A DNA stretch of 64,000 nucleotides from Maricaulis sp965242785 (GCA_965242785.1 CBDETA010000003.1:434001-498000), one strand, 5' to 3'; counted from the first letter of the stretch, positions 17,799 to 27,397 are shown. Translations and numbers: made by a program. The notes: generated by a model from the letters alone, not told the origin.

Positions 17799-18461
17799 AT
17801 GTTTCGCTGGCTTCGCAACAGTTTCCTGACCGGTATCGTGATTGCCACGCCTCTGGGCGTGACCTTCTATCTCATCGTGTCATTCGTCGGCTTCGTGGAC
17901 AATGTGGTCAAGCCGCTGATCCCGGCGCGCTACAATCCGGAGAGCTATCTGCCCGGAGATTTCACCCTGCCGGGCCTGGGCGTGCTGATCGCCGTCGTCC
18001 TGCTGACGGCGCTGGGTGCCCTGGCGGCCAACATCTTCGGCCGGACCCTGCTCAATATTGGCGAACGCATCGTCAATGGCGTGCCGCTGGTGCGCAATAT
18101 TTATGGCGCGCTCAAGCAGATCGTGGAGACCGTCTTCTCCGGCAAGTCCAACTCCTTCAAGGAAGTGGTGCTGATCGAGTATCCGATGAAGGGGCTTTAC
18201 GTCGTCGCCTTCGTTTCGGCCGGCGGCAATTCGGAGTTGCGCAAGCACATCTCCGAGGATGTGGTCGGTCTCTTTGTGCCGACAACACCCAACCCGACCT
18301 CCGGCTTCCTGCTCTACACACCACGTTCGAACACGACCCCGATCGACATGTCGGTCGAGGAGGCGGCCAAGCTGATCATTTCCTTCGGCATGGTCACGCC
18401 GGACAAGTTGCCCGCGGACGTGCGCGCGAAACTGCCCGACGACATGGTCAACCCGACCTGA
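17799..18461 (+). CDS. DUF502 family inner-membrane protein
   Basis: A 220-residue protein with two membrane segments (about residues 8-32 and 55-80) and a cytoplasmic C-terminal part. Family marks: NSFLTGIVIATPLGVTFYL, GLGVLIAVVLLTALGALA, GRTLLNIGERIVNGVPLVR, IYGALKQIVETV and the ending GMVTPDK. Function is unknown. Its stop overlaps the convergent recG end by 14 bases; DUF502 next to recG is a recurrent alphaproteobacterial arrangement. Confidence 0.88.
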   Translation: MFRWLRNSFLTGIVIATPLGVTFYLIVSFVGFVDNVVKPLIPARYNPESYLPGDFTLPGLGVLIAVVLLTALGALAANIFGRTLLNIGERIVNGVPLVRNIYGALKQIVETVFSGKSNSFKEVVLIEYPMKGLYVVAFVSAGGNSELRKHISEDVVGLFVPTTPNPTSGFLLYTPRSNTTPIDMSVEEAAKLIISFGMVTPDKLPADVRAKLPDDMVNPT

Positions 18462-20532
18462 GCAGGCGCACGCCCTGATCCTGTTCGAACAGATAGAGCA
18501 GCACGCGCAGCGCATCACCCTTGGCACCCGTCAGCTCCGGATCACGGTGCACGCACAGGCGCGCATAATCATTGGCCTTGGCGATCAGCTCGCCATGCGC
18601 TTCCAGATCCGCCAGCCGGAAGTCCGGCAATCCGCTCTGGCGCAGGCCCAGCGGGTCGCCGGCCCCGCGCAGGCGCCAGTCTTCCTCGGCAATGCGGAAA
18701 CCGTCATCGGTTTCCCGCATCATTTCCAGTCGTGCCTGAGCGGTCTCGCCCAGCGGTCCCTTGTAGAGCAGCAGGCAGGATGACGGCTTGTCGCCGCGTC
18801 CCACCCGCCCGCGCAGCTGGTGCAGCTGGGCCAGGCCGAAGCGCTCGGCGTGCTCGATGATCATTACTGTGGCATCGGGGGCATCGACACCGACCTCGAT
18901 CACCGTGGTCGCGACCAGAACATCCATCTTTCCGGCCCGGAAGTCGGTCGCCACAGCTTCCTTCTCCGCCGCCTTCATCCGGCCATGCAACAGGCCGACC
19001 CGGTCATCGCCCAGCGCAGCCCGCAAATGCCGCCAACGGTCCTCCGCTGCGGATAATTCGGACTGTTCGCTTTCTTCCACCAAGGGGCAGACCCAATACA
19101 CCCGGTCTCCCTTGGCAATGGCCCGCCGGACCCCGTCCACGACTTCGCCCAGCCGTTCCATCGACACCAGCCGGGTCTCCGGCGGGATGCGCCCGGCCGG
19201 CTTCTCGTCAAGCCGGCAGACATCCAGATCACCATAGACGGCGAGCGACAGCGTGCGCGGGATCGGCGTCGCGGTCATCACAAGCGTGTCCGGACGATAT
19301 CCCTTGGCGGTGAGGCGCATGCGGTCAGACACCCCGAAGCGGTGCTGCTCGTCGATCACCACCAGGCCCAGATCGGCAAAATCCACGCCGTCCTGGAACA
19401 GCGCATGCGTGCCGCACACCACGTCCACCGTGCCCGCAGCCATGCGTTCCACGATCTCGCTGCGCGTCTTGCCCTTGTCACGACCGGTCAGCGCCATCAC
19501 CGATATCCCGGCCGGCTCCAGAAGCGCTGCCAGCGTCTTGGCATGCTGCCGGGCCAGGATTTCCGTGGGCGCCATGATCGCGGTCTGGGTCCCGGCTTCG
19601 GCCGCCTGGGCCGCGGCCAGGGCCGCCACGAAGGTCTTTCCCGCGCCGACATCGCCGTGCAGCAGCCGGGTCATGCGCGCTTCGCTCTGCATGTCCTCGC
19701 GGATCGCCTCGAAGGCGCGCATCTGCGCCCCGGTCGGGGTGAAGGGCGCCGCCTCCAGCAGGGCCTTCACCTTGCGGCCATCGCCTGAGAGCGCTCGCCC
19801 GGACTGCGCCTTGCGGCGCGAACGCACCAGCTGCAGGGCCAATTGCCGGGCCAGCACTTCGTCAAAGGCCAGACGCGACCGCGCCGGGGTGTGCGGATCC
19901 AGATCGGCGGCGCTTTCCGGCGCGTGCAGGGCGCGGATCGCGGTGCGGAAATCCGGCCAGACCCGGCTTTCCTCTATCGTGTCATCCAGCCAGTCCGGCA
20001 TCGGCGGGCAGAGCGCCACGGCACCCTGGATCGCCTTGCGCATCGTCTTGGCGACAATTCCTGCCGTCAGGGGATAAACCGGCTCCAGCAGAGCCAGGCT
20101 TTCCGCCTCTTCCTTGGTCGCCACCAGATCGGGATGCACGATCTGGATTTCCGAGCCGTAGCGCTCGCACTTGCCCGACACGATCCGCGTTTCGCCAACC
20201 GGCAGCAATCGCTGCAGATAATCCGGCCGGGCATGGAAAAAGACGAGGTGCAGAAACCCGGTCTCGTCGAACAGGCGCACCTTGTAGGGCTGACCCTGGC
20301 GGCGGCCGGGAATGTGTTCTTCCACCTTTCCGGTCAGGGTGACGATCTCGCCGTCCGGCGCATCAATCACCGCCGTGCGCTGGGTCCGGTCGATCAGCCC
20401 GGTCGGCTTGTGAAACAGGACATCCTTTACCCAGGCGCCGGTCAGCTTGGCCAACAGGGTCGCCAGCCGCGGTCCGATACCGGGCAGGGCGATCACATCC
20501 TGGAACAGCGGAAAGAGAATCTCGGGGCGCAT
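18448..20532 (-). CDS. recG: ATP-dependent DNA helicase RecG
   Basis: A 694-residue branch-migration helicase that remodels stalled forks and recombination intermediates. The N-terminal wedge/OB domain spans about residues 1-240. Helicase motifs follow: LLHGDVGAGKT (Walker A), VVIDEQHRFGV (DEQH), MTATPIPRTL (motif III), TTVIEVGVDAPDATVM (motif V) and LHQLRGRVGRG (motif VI), then the TRG-like C-terminal part. The ATG at 20532 begins MRPEILFPLF, the usual RecG start; a longer upstream extension overlaps sdhE and mfd antisense and is not credible. Divergent from sdhE. Confidence 0.96.
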   Translation of the reverse strand: MRPEILFPLFQDVIALPGIGPRLATLLAKLTGAWVKDVLFHKPTGLIDRTQRTAVIDAPDGEIVTLTGKVEEHIPGRRQGQPYKVRLFDETGFLHLVFFHARPDYLQRLLPVGETRIVSGKCERYGSEIQIVHPDLVATKEEAESLALLEPVYPLTAGIVAKTMRKAIQGAVALCPPMPDWLDDTIEESRVWPDFRTAIRALHAPESAADLDPHTPARSRLAFDEVLARQLALQLVRSRRKAQSGRALSGDGRKVKALLEAAPFTPTGAQMRAFEAIREDMQSEARMTRLLHGDVGAGKTFVAALAAAQAAEAGTQTAIMAPTEILARQHAKTLAALLEPAGISVMALTGRDKGKTRSEIVERMAAGTVDVVCGTHALFQDGVDFADLGLVVIDEQHRFGVSDRMRLTAKGYRPDTLVMTATPIPRTLSLAVYGDLDVCRLDEKPAGRIPPETRLVSMERLGEVVDGVRRAIAKGDRVYWVCPLVEESEQSELSAAEDRWRHLRAALGDDRVGLLHGRMKAAEKEAVATDFRAGKMDVLVATTVIEVGVDAPDATVMIIEHAERFGLAQLHQLRGRVGRGDKPSSCLLLYKGPLGETAQARLEMMRETDDGFRIAEEDWRLRGAGDPLGLRQSGLPDFRLADLEAHGELIAKANDYARLCVHRDPELTGAKGDALRVLLYLFEQDQGVRLLRSG

Positions 20533-20610
20533 GCTGTGCAGCTTAGCGGCAAGTTGGATTGCTGCCACCGGTCGACGCGGCGGCGCGGGCGGACTATATG
20601 CGCTCCCATC

Positions 20611-20904
20611 ATGAGCGAACCTGTCGACATTCTCCGCAAGAAACTCCGTATCCGGGCTTGGCGTCGCGGCTTCAAGGAGGCTGATCTGATCCTCGGCCGC
20701 TTCTGCGACGACAATGTCGACGCGATGAGCGCCGCTGAGCTGGAACAGTTCGACCGTCTGCTCGATCAGGCGGACCAGGACCTTTATGGCTGGATCATCG
20801 AGCGCGAGCCGACCCCGGCCGAGTTCGACACGCCGGTGATGGATCGCATCAAGGACTATCGCCCGCATCGCGATGCGGCGCACGGCGACGGTCCGAAGGC
20901 TTGA
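20611..20904 (+). CDS. sdhE: FAD assembly factor SdhE (succinate dehydrogenase flavinylation)
   Basis: The 97-residue protein has the RGxxE motif of the family in AWRRGFKEADLILGRF, plus a five-helix pattern with YGWIIEREPTP. SdhE helps attach FAD covalently to the flavoprotein subunit of succinate dehydrogenase. It sits between the divergent recG and the downstream mfd, and mfd begins 25 bases later on the same strand, so the two are likely co-transcribed. The arrangement recG, sdhE, mfd is conserved in alphaproteobacteria. Confidence 0.93.
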   Translation: MSEPVDILRKKLRIRAWRRGFKEADLILGRFCDDNVDAMSAAELEQFDRLLDQADQDLYGWIIEREPTPAEFDTPVMDRIKDYRPHRDAAHGDGPKA

Positions 20905-20929
20905 CGACCAAGGGCAGGGCGATCGGGAC

Positions 20930-23900
20930 ATGACAGACATCGAGATGATCGCCGAGGTCCGCGGTGCCGCCACGGTGTGTGGCGCGCCGGAGGGCCTTGA
21001 CGCCCTGGTCTTCGCCGAGACGGCCCGCCGCCGTGCCGGCCTCCATGTCTTCATCGCCCGCGATGATTCCCGTGCGGCGGCCTTTGCGGCGGCGCTGGAC
21101 GTCTTTGCACCGGACATCGAGCGCCTGCGCCTGCCGGCCTGGGACTGTCAGCCCTATGACCGGATATCGCCATCCCCGCGCGTCGCTGCACGCCGGGCCG
21201 CCACGCTGGCGCGATTGGCCGCCCGGGACCTGCCGCACACCGCAATCCTGATCACCACCGTCAATGCGATGGCCCAGCGCTGTCCGCCGCAATCCCTGCT
21301 CGCCCATGCGGGCATGAAGATCCGCCCGGGCGCGACGGTCGATGTCGAGGCGCTGAAAACCCATTTTGCGGTCAATGGCTATGCCCGCACCGCCACAGTG
21401 ATGGAGCCGGGCGATTATGCCGTGCGCGGCGGGGTGGTGGACGTCTACCCACCCGGCGCGCCCGAGCCGGTCCGTCTCGATTTCTTCGGCGACACGCTGG
21501 AATCGGTCCGCGCCTTTGATGCGGAGACCCAGCGCTCGACCCGGCAGATGAACGAGATCGCCTTCACGCCGGTCTCCGAAGTCCTGCTGGACGAGGCCAG
21601 CATCTCGCGCTTCCGCGCCGGTTTCGTGAAGGCCTTCGGGGCCGTTCACAATGATCCGATCTATGAACAGGTCAGCGCCGGGGCCCGCCCGGCCGGGGTG
21701 GAGCACTGGCTGCCGCTTTTTCATGACGGCCTGGCCACCCCCTTCGACTACCTGCCCGAGACCGCGCTGATCGCGCTGGATCATCTCTGCGAGGATGCGC
21801 TGGAGGAACGCCTCAGCCAGGTCGCGGACTATTTCGAGGCCCGGCAGATTGCCCGCGAGAGCAAGCATGAAAGCTCGCTGTCCGCGCCGGCCTATCGGGC
21901 CCTGCCGCCGGAAGCGCTCTATTTCGCCGAGGCCGACTGGCCGGCCGCGCTGCAGCACCGCACCGTCCGTCGCTATACCGCCTTCCAGCAGCCCGGCCCG
22001 CAGACTATTGATGCCGGCGGCAAGCAGGGCCGCACCTTTGCGGCCGAGCGCACGGCCCAGGACACCAATGTCTTTGACGCTGCTGCTGCGCACATTCGCG
22101 ATCTCGCCAAATCGGGAAAGCGTGTCGTGCTGGCCTCCTGGTCGGGCGGTGCGTCCGAACGTCTGGCGGCGGTCCTGGCCGATCACGGCATCAAGGGCAT
22201 TCGCCCGTGCGAGTCCTGGCAGGATGTCTCCGATCTGCCCGAAGGCCTGGTCGCCCGCGTGGTCCTGCCGCTCGAGCGCGGTTTCGAGACCGCCACGCTT
22301 GCCGTCCTTTCCGAGCAGGACATTCTCGGCGACCGCCTGGCCCGGCCGCGCAAGCGCAAGAAGTCGGCCGACATCATCGTCGAGGCCGGTTCGCTCTCAC
22401 CGGGCGATCTGGTCATCCACGCCGATCATGGTCTGGGCCGCTTCATCGGCCTGAAGACGTTGCCCGTTCAGGACGCGCCGCACGACTGTATCGAGCTGGA
22501 ATATTCCGGACAGTCCAAACTCTATTTGCCGGTCGAGAATATCGAGCTTCTCTCGCGCTATGGCGCGGACAATGAGACGGCCCAGCTGGACAAGCTGGGC
22601 GGGGTCGCCTGGCAGGCGCGCAAGGCCAAGGCCAAGAAGCGCCTGCGCGACATGGCTGACCAGCTCATCAAGATCGCCGCAGAGCGCTTGGCCCGCAAGG
22701 CCGAGCCGATCGAGCCGCAGGCCGGCATATTCGACGAATTCTGCGCGGCCTTCCCTTATGCGGAGACCGACGACCAGCTCAATGCGGTCGAGGATGTTTT
22801 CTCGGACCTGACCAAGGGCCGGCCAATGGACCGACTGATCTGTGGCGATGTCGGTTTCGGCAAGACCGAGGTGGCCCTGCGTGCCGCCTTCATCGTCGCC
22901 ATGAGCGGCCAGCAGGTGGCCGTGGTGGCGCCGACGACGCTGCTTGCTCGCCAGCACTACAAGACCTTCTCCGAACGTTTCCGGCACTGGCCGGTCAAGG
23001 TCCGCCAGCTCTCGCGTCTCGTCGGTGCGAAGGAAGCCAAGGCCACGCGTGACGAGCTGGCGACCGGCAAGGCCGAAATCGTCATCGGCACGCACGCGCT
23101 GCTCGCCAAGACGGTGAAATTTTCCGATCTCGGCCTGCTCATCGTCGACGAGGAGCAGCATTTCGGCGTCAAGCACAAGGAACGCCTCAAGGAGCTGCGC
23201 AGCGATGTCCACGTCCTGACGCTCACCGCAACGCCCATCCCGCGTACGCTGCAGCTCGCTCTGACCGGCATCCGTGATCTCTCCATCATCGCCACGCCGC
23301 CGGTCGATCGTCTGGCCGTGCGCACCTATGTGGCGCCCTTTGACCCGGTCTCCGTGCGCGAAGCCCTGCTGCGCGAGAAATACCGCGGCGGCCAGGCCTT
23401 CTTTGTCGTGCCGCGCATCTCCGACCTGGACGAAACCGCCACCTTCCTGCGCGAATCCGTGCCGGAGGTGAGCTTCGTGGCGGCGCATGGCCAGATGGCG
23501 CCCAGTCAGCTGGAAGACATCATGACCGCCTTCTATGAGGGCCGGTACGACGTTCTGCTGTCGACCACGATCGTGGAGAGCGGCATCGACATTCCGACTG
23601 CCAACACGATCATAATCCATCGCGCCGACCGGTTCGGCCTGTCCCAGCTCTACCAGCTGCGCGGACGCGTGGGACGCTCCAAGACCCGCGCCTATGCCTA
23701 CCTCACCACGCCGATGCGCCAGAAGATCTCCGAAGGGGCGGAAAAGCGGCTCAAGGTCATGCAGTCGCTGGACAGCCTGGGGGCCGGCTTCACCCTGGCC
23801 TCGCACGATCTGGACCTGCGCGGCGGCGGCAATCTTCTGGGCGAGGAACAGTCCGGCCACATCAAGGATGTCGGCGTCGAGCTCTACCAGTCCATGCTGG

Positions 23901-24427
23901 AAGAGGCCGTGGCCTCCCTGCGCGGCGGCGGGGAAGAGGAGAGCGATGGCGACTGGTCACCGCAGATCAATGCCGGCGGTGCCGTCCTCATCCCGGATCA
24001 CTACGTGCCCGATCTCGATGTCCGCCTGCAGCTCTATCGCCGCCTGTCCTCGCTGGACACCAAGACCGAACGCGAAGCGTTCGCGGCCGAACTGATCGAC
24101 CGTTTCGGACCGCTTCCCCAGGAGGTGGAGACGCTGATGCGCGTCGTCGCGGTCAAATCCCTGTGCAAGCATGCGGGCGTGGAAAAGGTTGATGCGGGGC
24201 CCAAGGGCGCCGTCATCCATTTCCGTGGCGACAAATTCATCGACCCGGCCGGCCTGGTGGCGCACCTGTCCAAAAACCCCGCGCTGTGGAAAATCCGTCC
24301 GGACCACAAGATCGTGCTGCGTGCCGAGTGGGAGGCTCCGGAAAACCGCCTTCGTGCCGTCGAACGTGCACTCGCCCCGCTGGCCGACATCGCCGTTCGC
24401 GCCCGCCAGGACGCATCCCCGGCCTGA
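20930..24427 (+). CDS. mfd: Transcription-repair coupling factor Mfd
   Basis: A 1165-residue translocase that removes RNA polymerase stalled at lesions and recruits UvrA. Order: UvrB-like module (about 1-390), an inter-domain linker, the CarD-like RNA-polymerase-interacting domain (LSPGDLVIHADHGLGRFIGL, about residue 485), translocase motor with GDVGFGKT (Walker A), VDEEQHFGVKHKE, TLTATPIPRTLQLAL, TIVESGIDIPTANTII and YQLRGRVGRS, and the C-terminal D7 domain. The ATG at 20930 (MTDIEMIAEV) has a modest AGGGC/GGGA upstream. Confidence 0.96.
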   Translation: MTDIEMIAEVRGAATVCGAPEGLDALVFAETARRRAGLHVFIARDDSRAAAFAAALDVFAPDIERLRLPAWDCQPYDRISPSPRVAARRAATLARLAARDLPHTAILITTVNAMAQRCPPQSLLAHAGMKIRPGATVDVEALKTHFAVNGYARTATVMEPGDYAVRGGVVDVYPPGAPEPVRLDFFGDTLESVRAFDAETQRSTRQMNEIAFTPVSEVLLDEASISRFRAGFVKAFGAVHNDPIYEQVSAGARPAGVEHWLPLFHDGLATPFDYLPETALIALDHLCEDALEERLSQVADYFEARQIARESKHESSLSAPAYRALPPEALYFAEADWPAALQHRTVRRYTAFQQPGPQTIDAGGKQGRTFAAERTAQDTNVFDAAAAHIRDLAKSGKRVVLASWSGGASERLAAVLADHGIKGIRPCESWQDVSDLPEGLVARVVLPLERGFETATLAVLSEQDILGDRLARPRKRKKSADIIVEAGSLSPGDLVIHADHGLGRFIGLKTLPVQDAPHDCIELEYSGQSKLYLPVENIELLSRYGADNETAQLDKLGGVAWQARKAKAKKRLRDMADQLIKIAAERLARKAEPIEPQAGIFDEFCAAFPYAETDDQLNAVEDVFSDLTKGRPMDRLICGDVGFGKTEVALRAAFIVAMSGQQVAVVAPTTLLARQHYKTFSERFRHWPVKVRQLSRLVGAKEAKATRDELATGKAEIVIGTHALLAKTVKFSDLGLLIVDEEQHFGVKHKERLKELRSDVHVLTLTATPIPRTLQLALTGIRDLSIIATPPVDRLAVRTYVAPFDPVSVREALLREKYRGGQAFFVVPRISDLDETATFLRESVPEVSFVAAHGQMAPSQLEDIMTAFYEGRYDVLLSTTIVESGIDIPTANTIIIHRADRFGLSQLYQLRGRVGRSKTRAYAYLTTPMRQKISEGAEKRLKVMQSLDSLGAGFTLASHDLDLRGGGNLLGEEQSGHIKDVGVELYQSMLEEAVASLRGGGEEESDGDWSPQINAGGAVLIPDHYVPDLDVRLQLYRRLSSLDTKTEREAFAAELIDRFGPLPQEVETLMRVVAVKSLCKHAGVEKVDAGPKGAVIHFRGDKFIDPAGLVAHLSKNPALWKIRPDHKIVLRAEWEAPENRLRAVERALAPLADIAVRARQDASPA

Positions 24428-24502
24428 GCCTCCCCGGTTTCGGGGAGGGCAGCCTGTCTCCGCTTTGCTAGTCTGGAGCCCTGCAAGCGGGAGGGCAGGG
24501 GC

Positions 24503-24805
24503 GTGAAGGATTATCTGGAACCAGTTTTCAACCTGCTCACAGGGGCAGGCTTCATGGTGTTTCTCATCGCCATCCTCCAGGTGCGCCGGCACTTGGCCGG
24601 CCTCTCCGGCGCCTGTTTGAAACTGGCGCTTATGACCGTGCCGGTCGGCTTTTTCCTGATGTCCTGGGCCGGCAAGGAGAACACGCTCAACAAGGCCTCA
24701 CCCCTGCTGCTGGCGGCCGGTGGCGTCTTCTTCCTGACGCTGGCCTTGCTGGCTGCAGGTCTGGTCCTGCAGGTTCGCGAGCGGACCGGCCGGGATCAGG
24801 CCTGA
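24503..24805 (+). CDS. Small three-helix membrane protein, unknown
   Basis: A 100-residue protein with three predicted membrane segments (about residues 12-28, 38-56 and 66-92) joined by short charged turns; it ends in a basic tail. The start is GTG at 24503 behind a purine-rich GGGAGGGCAGGG. The last 10 bases overlap the convergent popA-like gene. No family was recognised. It could be an artefact of a GC-rich frame, but the hydropathy pattern and ribosome site favour a real gene. Confidence 0.55.
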   Translation: MKDYLEPVFNLLTGAGFMVFLIAILQVRRHLAGLSGACLKLALMTVPVGFFLMSWAGKENTLNKASPLLLAAGGVFFLTLALLAAGLVLQVRERTGRDQA

Positions 24806-26112
24806 GCGACGATCGGTGTAGGCCGGTTGAGACCGCGCAGCGCCCGCTCGACCAGTGCTTCGGCGGTCTCGTCCGAGCGCGGCATGACCGGCGCGGCGCG
24901 CACGCTCAGCCGGAAGGGCTGAAGCGGGTCATCGCTTTCAAAGGCGGTGCATTCGGCAATCGCCGCTACGCGGGCCGCGACGCAGTCAATGCCGGCAGCA
25001 TCGGTAAAGGGCAGCACGGCCAGGAAGGTGTCCGGCGAGAAGCGGGCGGCGGCGTCTTCCGTGCGCAGAAGATGGCGCAGCATGGCCGCGAACTGGCGCC
25101 GGGCCTTTTCCGCCGAGACACTGTCCGGTGCTTGACGTCCTTCCGGAAGAAGAACCTGCAAGGCAATGACGGAAAACGATAATTCATCCCTGACCGTGGC
25201 GTTGATCAGGTCCTGGACATGCGAGGTCAGGAAGCCGGAATTGAACAGGCCGGTCTCGATCTCCAGCGAGCGCGGATCGCGGCAGGCTTCCAGCGCCGTC
25301 TTGGCTTCGCGGCGACGGCGGCGTTCGCGCGTCAGGGTCAGCACCCGTTCGCGCATCTCCGCATCCTCGCCCTTTACCGGCAGGATGTCCGACACACCAC
25401 GCGCAAAGGCTTCTTCGGCCGCCGCAGCATCGATCGTGTCGGTCAGCAGCACCACGGGCGTGTGGTAGAGCCGCGCATTGCGCCGCATCGCCGAGGAGAT
25501 GGTGAAGGCGATATCGCGCTTGCCGACCGCATTCAGGATCACCGCGTCAAACGGGCGTTCGTGCAGATAGTCGAAGGCCGAATAGGAAGAAAACGCCGCC
25601 ACGACATCCGCATCGGCCTGTTCCAGCACGTGTTTCAGCGCCATGAAGCGCGGCGTGGCCTCGCCGACATAGAGAATGGCGGGCGGGCTGTCCTGGCGGT
25701 CCACGACGGGACCGCGCTGGCCATAAAGCGCACTGACCTCGGCGCGGCGACGGGCCACGATCTCCATCACATGCAGGCGGAAGAGGGCGCGCAGGCGGGC
25801 GGCGATCTGTACCGCCGGAGCCGGATCACGCAGCCATGCATCGACCTCGGCATGTTCGGGCAGGCCGGCCGGACCAACCACCAGAACCGGATATTCGCTG
25901 GAGGCAAACCGGCGGAAGGCTTTCAGCCCGTCCTCAACATCGGTTTCGCATTCGGCCAGGATCACGCCGCCGGCCCAGCTGTGGACCCGGCGGGCGGGCG
26001 GGCTGTCAGCCCTCACGACACGGGCATTCAGGGCCAGGCGACCCAACTGGTCGGCCAAACCCTCCACGCGGTCGGATAAACCGAATACAAGGACGTCCAG
26101 CGTCCGCCCCAT
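24796..26112 (-). CDS. popA: PopA-like c-di-GMP effector: two receiver-like domains and a degenerate GGDEF
   Basis: The 438-residue product has two receiver-like domains (about residues 5-110 and 145-262) and a C-terminal GGDEF-fold domain (about 280-435). Both receivers lack the usual phospho-Asp (the second has VILNAV where VLLDxx is expected). The cyclase active site is degenerate: SPDTF (359-363) replaces GGDEF. The inhibitory c-di-GMP site is kept: RTED (350-353) lies exactly five residues before it, as RxxD does in active cyclases. This is the design of Caulobacter PopA, a c-di-GMP receptor that brings CtrA to the ClpXP protease at the old pole. ATG 26112 follows AGGGGGA. Orthology is inferred from architecture and length. 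Confidence 0.75.
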   Translation of the reverse strand: MGRTLDVLVFGLSDRVEGLADQLGRLALNARVVRADSPPARRVHSWAGGVILAECETDVEDGLKAFRRFASSEYPVLVVGPAGLPEHAEVDAWLRDPAPAVQIAARLRALFRLHVMEIVARRRAEVSALYGQRGPVVDRQDSPPAILYVGEATPRFMALKHVLEQADADVVAAFSSYSAFDYLHERPFDAVILNAVGKRDIAFTISSAMRRNARLYHTPVVLLTDTIDAAAAEEAFARGVSDILPVKGEDAEMRERVLTLTRERRRRREAKTALEACRDPRSLEIETGLFNSGFLTSHVQDLINATVRDELSFSVIALQVLLPEGRQAPDSVSAEKARRQFAAMLRHLLRTEDAAARFSPDTFLAVLPFTDAAGIDCVAARVAAIAECTAFESDDPLQPFRLSVRAAPVMPRSDETAEALVERALRGLNRPTPIVAQA

Positions 26113-26206
26113 ACGTCCCCCTGCCGACTTCATGGTCGTTGCCGTATTTCGCGAGTTTGTCACAAGTGCCACGCTTCTGGAACAAACGAATCAAAGGTTG
26201 GTCTGC

Positions 26207-27295
26207 ATGAAACCCCAAGGTCCTCTAAAAGGCGTTAAAGTGCTGGAGTTTGTCGGGCTGGGCCCGGCACCGTTCTGCGCCATGATGCTCTCCGACATGG
26301 GGGCCGATGTGGTCCGCATTGATCGTCCCGGCGCCCAGGGCGGCGGTGCGGGCGATGTGATGGGCCGCGGTCGCCGCTCCATCGCCCTCAATCTCAAGGA
26401 TGCCGATGAACTGGCCCTGTGCCGGGGTCTGATCGGCAAGGCAGACATCCTGCTGGAAGGCTATCGGCCCGGCGTCATGGAACGCCTGGGCCTGGGCCCG
26501 GACGTCGCCCTGAAGGCCAATCCCGCCCTGGTCTTTGGACGCATGACAGGCTGGGGCCAGTACGGCCCGCTCGCCCATGCTGCCGGCCATGACATCAACT
26601 ATATCTCGATCGCCGGCGCGCTCGGCACGATCGGAACGCGCGAGACCCCGGTCGTGCCGCTCAACCTGGTCGGCGATTTCGGTGGCGGCGCGATGTATCT
26701 CGCCTTTGGCGTTCTGGCCGCTCTGCATCATGCCCGCTCGACCGGCGAGGGGCAGGTGGTGGATGCGGCCATCGTCGACGGCGCGGCCTCGCTGATGGCC
26801 TCGCAATACCAGCTGGCTGCGGCCGGCCTGTGGTCATCGACACGCGCGGCCAACCTGCTGGACGGCGGTGCGCATTTCTACACGGTCTATGCCTGCGCCG
26901 ATGGCCGCCACATCTCTGTCGGGCCGATCGAGCCGGAATTCTACGCCCTCCTGTGCGAAAAGACCGGGGTCGATGCCGCCGCGCTTCCGGCCGACTGGTT
27001 CGGCAGCAATTGGGAAGAGGGCCGGGCGGTGTTTGCGGAGATTTTCGCATCCAGGACACGGGATGAATGGTGCGAGCTGCTGGAGGGCACCGATGCCTGT
27101 TTCGCGCCCGTGCTCAGCTTCGAGGAGGCGGCCAGCCATCCCCACATGGCCGAACGGGGCACCATCACCCAGCTGGATGGCATTCCCCATCCCGCGCCGG
27201 CTCCGCGTTTCTCGCGCACACCGGGCGCCATCCAGGGTCCTGCGGCGCGTCCCGGCGCAGACCGCGACGCCATTCTGGCAGATTGGAAGGTCTAG
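26207..27295 (+). CDS. CoA-transferase family III, alpha-methylacyl-CoA racemase type
   Basis: A 362-residue member of the CaiB/BaiF family. It starts with the Rossmann-like GVKVLEFVGLGPAPFCAMML, and has MGADVVRIDRPG, LLEGYRPGVMERLGLGP, MTGWGQYGPLAHAAGHDINYI and VVDAAIVDGAASL, all typical of alpha-methylacyl-CoA racemases (AMACR). Asp in AGHDINY would be the catalytic pair residue with the His before it. It would epimerise 2-methylacyl-CoA in beta-oxidation of branched acids or sterol side chains. ATG 26207 is chosen because AAAGG precedes it and the family starts right at this point. A RIME-like repeat begins within its 3' end. Confidence 0.88.
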   Translation: MKPQGPLKGVKVLEFVGLGPAPFCAMMLSDMGADVVRIDRPGAQGGGAGDVMGRGRRSIALNLKDADELALCRGLIGKADILLEGYRPGVMERLGLGPDVALKANPALVFGRMTGWGQYGPLAHAAGHDINYISIAGALGTIGTRETPVVPLNLVGDFGGGAMYLAFGVLAALHHARSTGEGQVVDAAIVDGAASLMASQYQLAAAGLWSSTRAANLLDGGAHFYTVYACADGRHISVGPIEPEFYALLCEKTGVDAAALPADWFGSNWEEGRAVFAEIFASRTRDEWCELLEGTDACFAPVLSFEEAASHPHMAERGTITQLDGIPHPAPAPRFSRTPGAIQGPAARPGADRDAILADWKV

Positions 27296-27297
27296 AG

Positions 27298-27397
27298 CAT
27301 TTTCAGCAAAAGTGGGAACCGGTTTTGCGGTTCGAAAATGAGGAACATCAATAAGTTAGAGCCATTTCATTGACCTTGATTTCCATGGAATGGCTCT
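27298..27397. repeat. RIME-like intergenic element: two hairpins end to end
   Basis: The first hairpin pairs CATTTTC (27298-27304) with GAAAATG (27334-27340) and, inside it, GCAAAA (27306-27311) with TTTTGC (27323-27328) around GTGGGAACCGG. This is the core of a mobile-looking extragenic repeat widely seen in alphaproteobacteria. The second pairs AGAGCCATT (27358-27366) with AATGGCTCT (27389-27397). The second arm overlaps the stop codon of the pentapeptide gene. The pair fills the whole 100-base gap and may act as a bidirectional terminator. Confidence 0.6.

Noticed and set aside
20533..21117. N-terminal extension of RecG of about 195 residues
   Set aside because: It overlaps sdhE and the start of mfd antisense; RecG homologues start at MRPEIL, at 20532.
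22397..23860. 487-residue open frame on the minus strand within mfd
   Set aside because: Antisense shadow of mfd, of low-complexity composition and without recognisable motifs.
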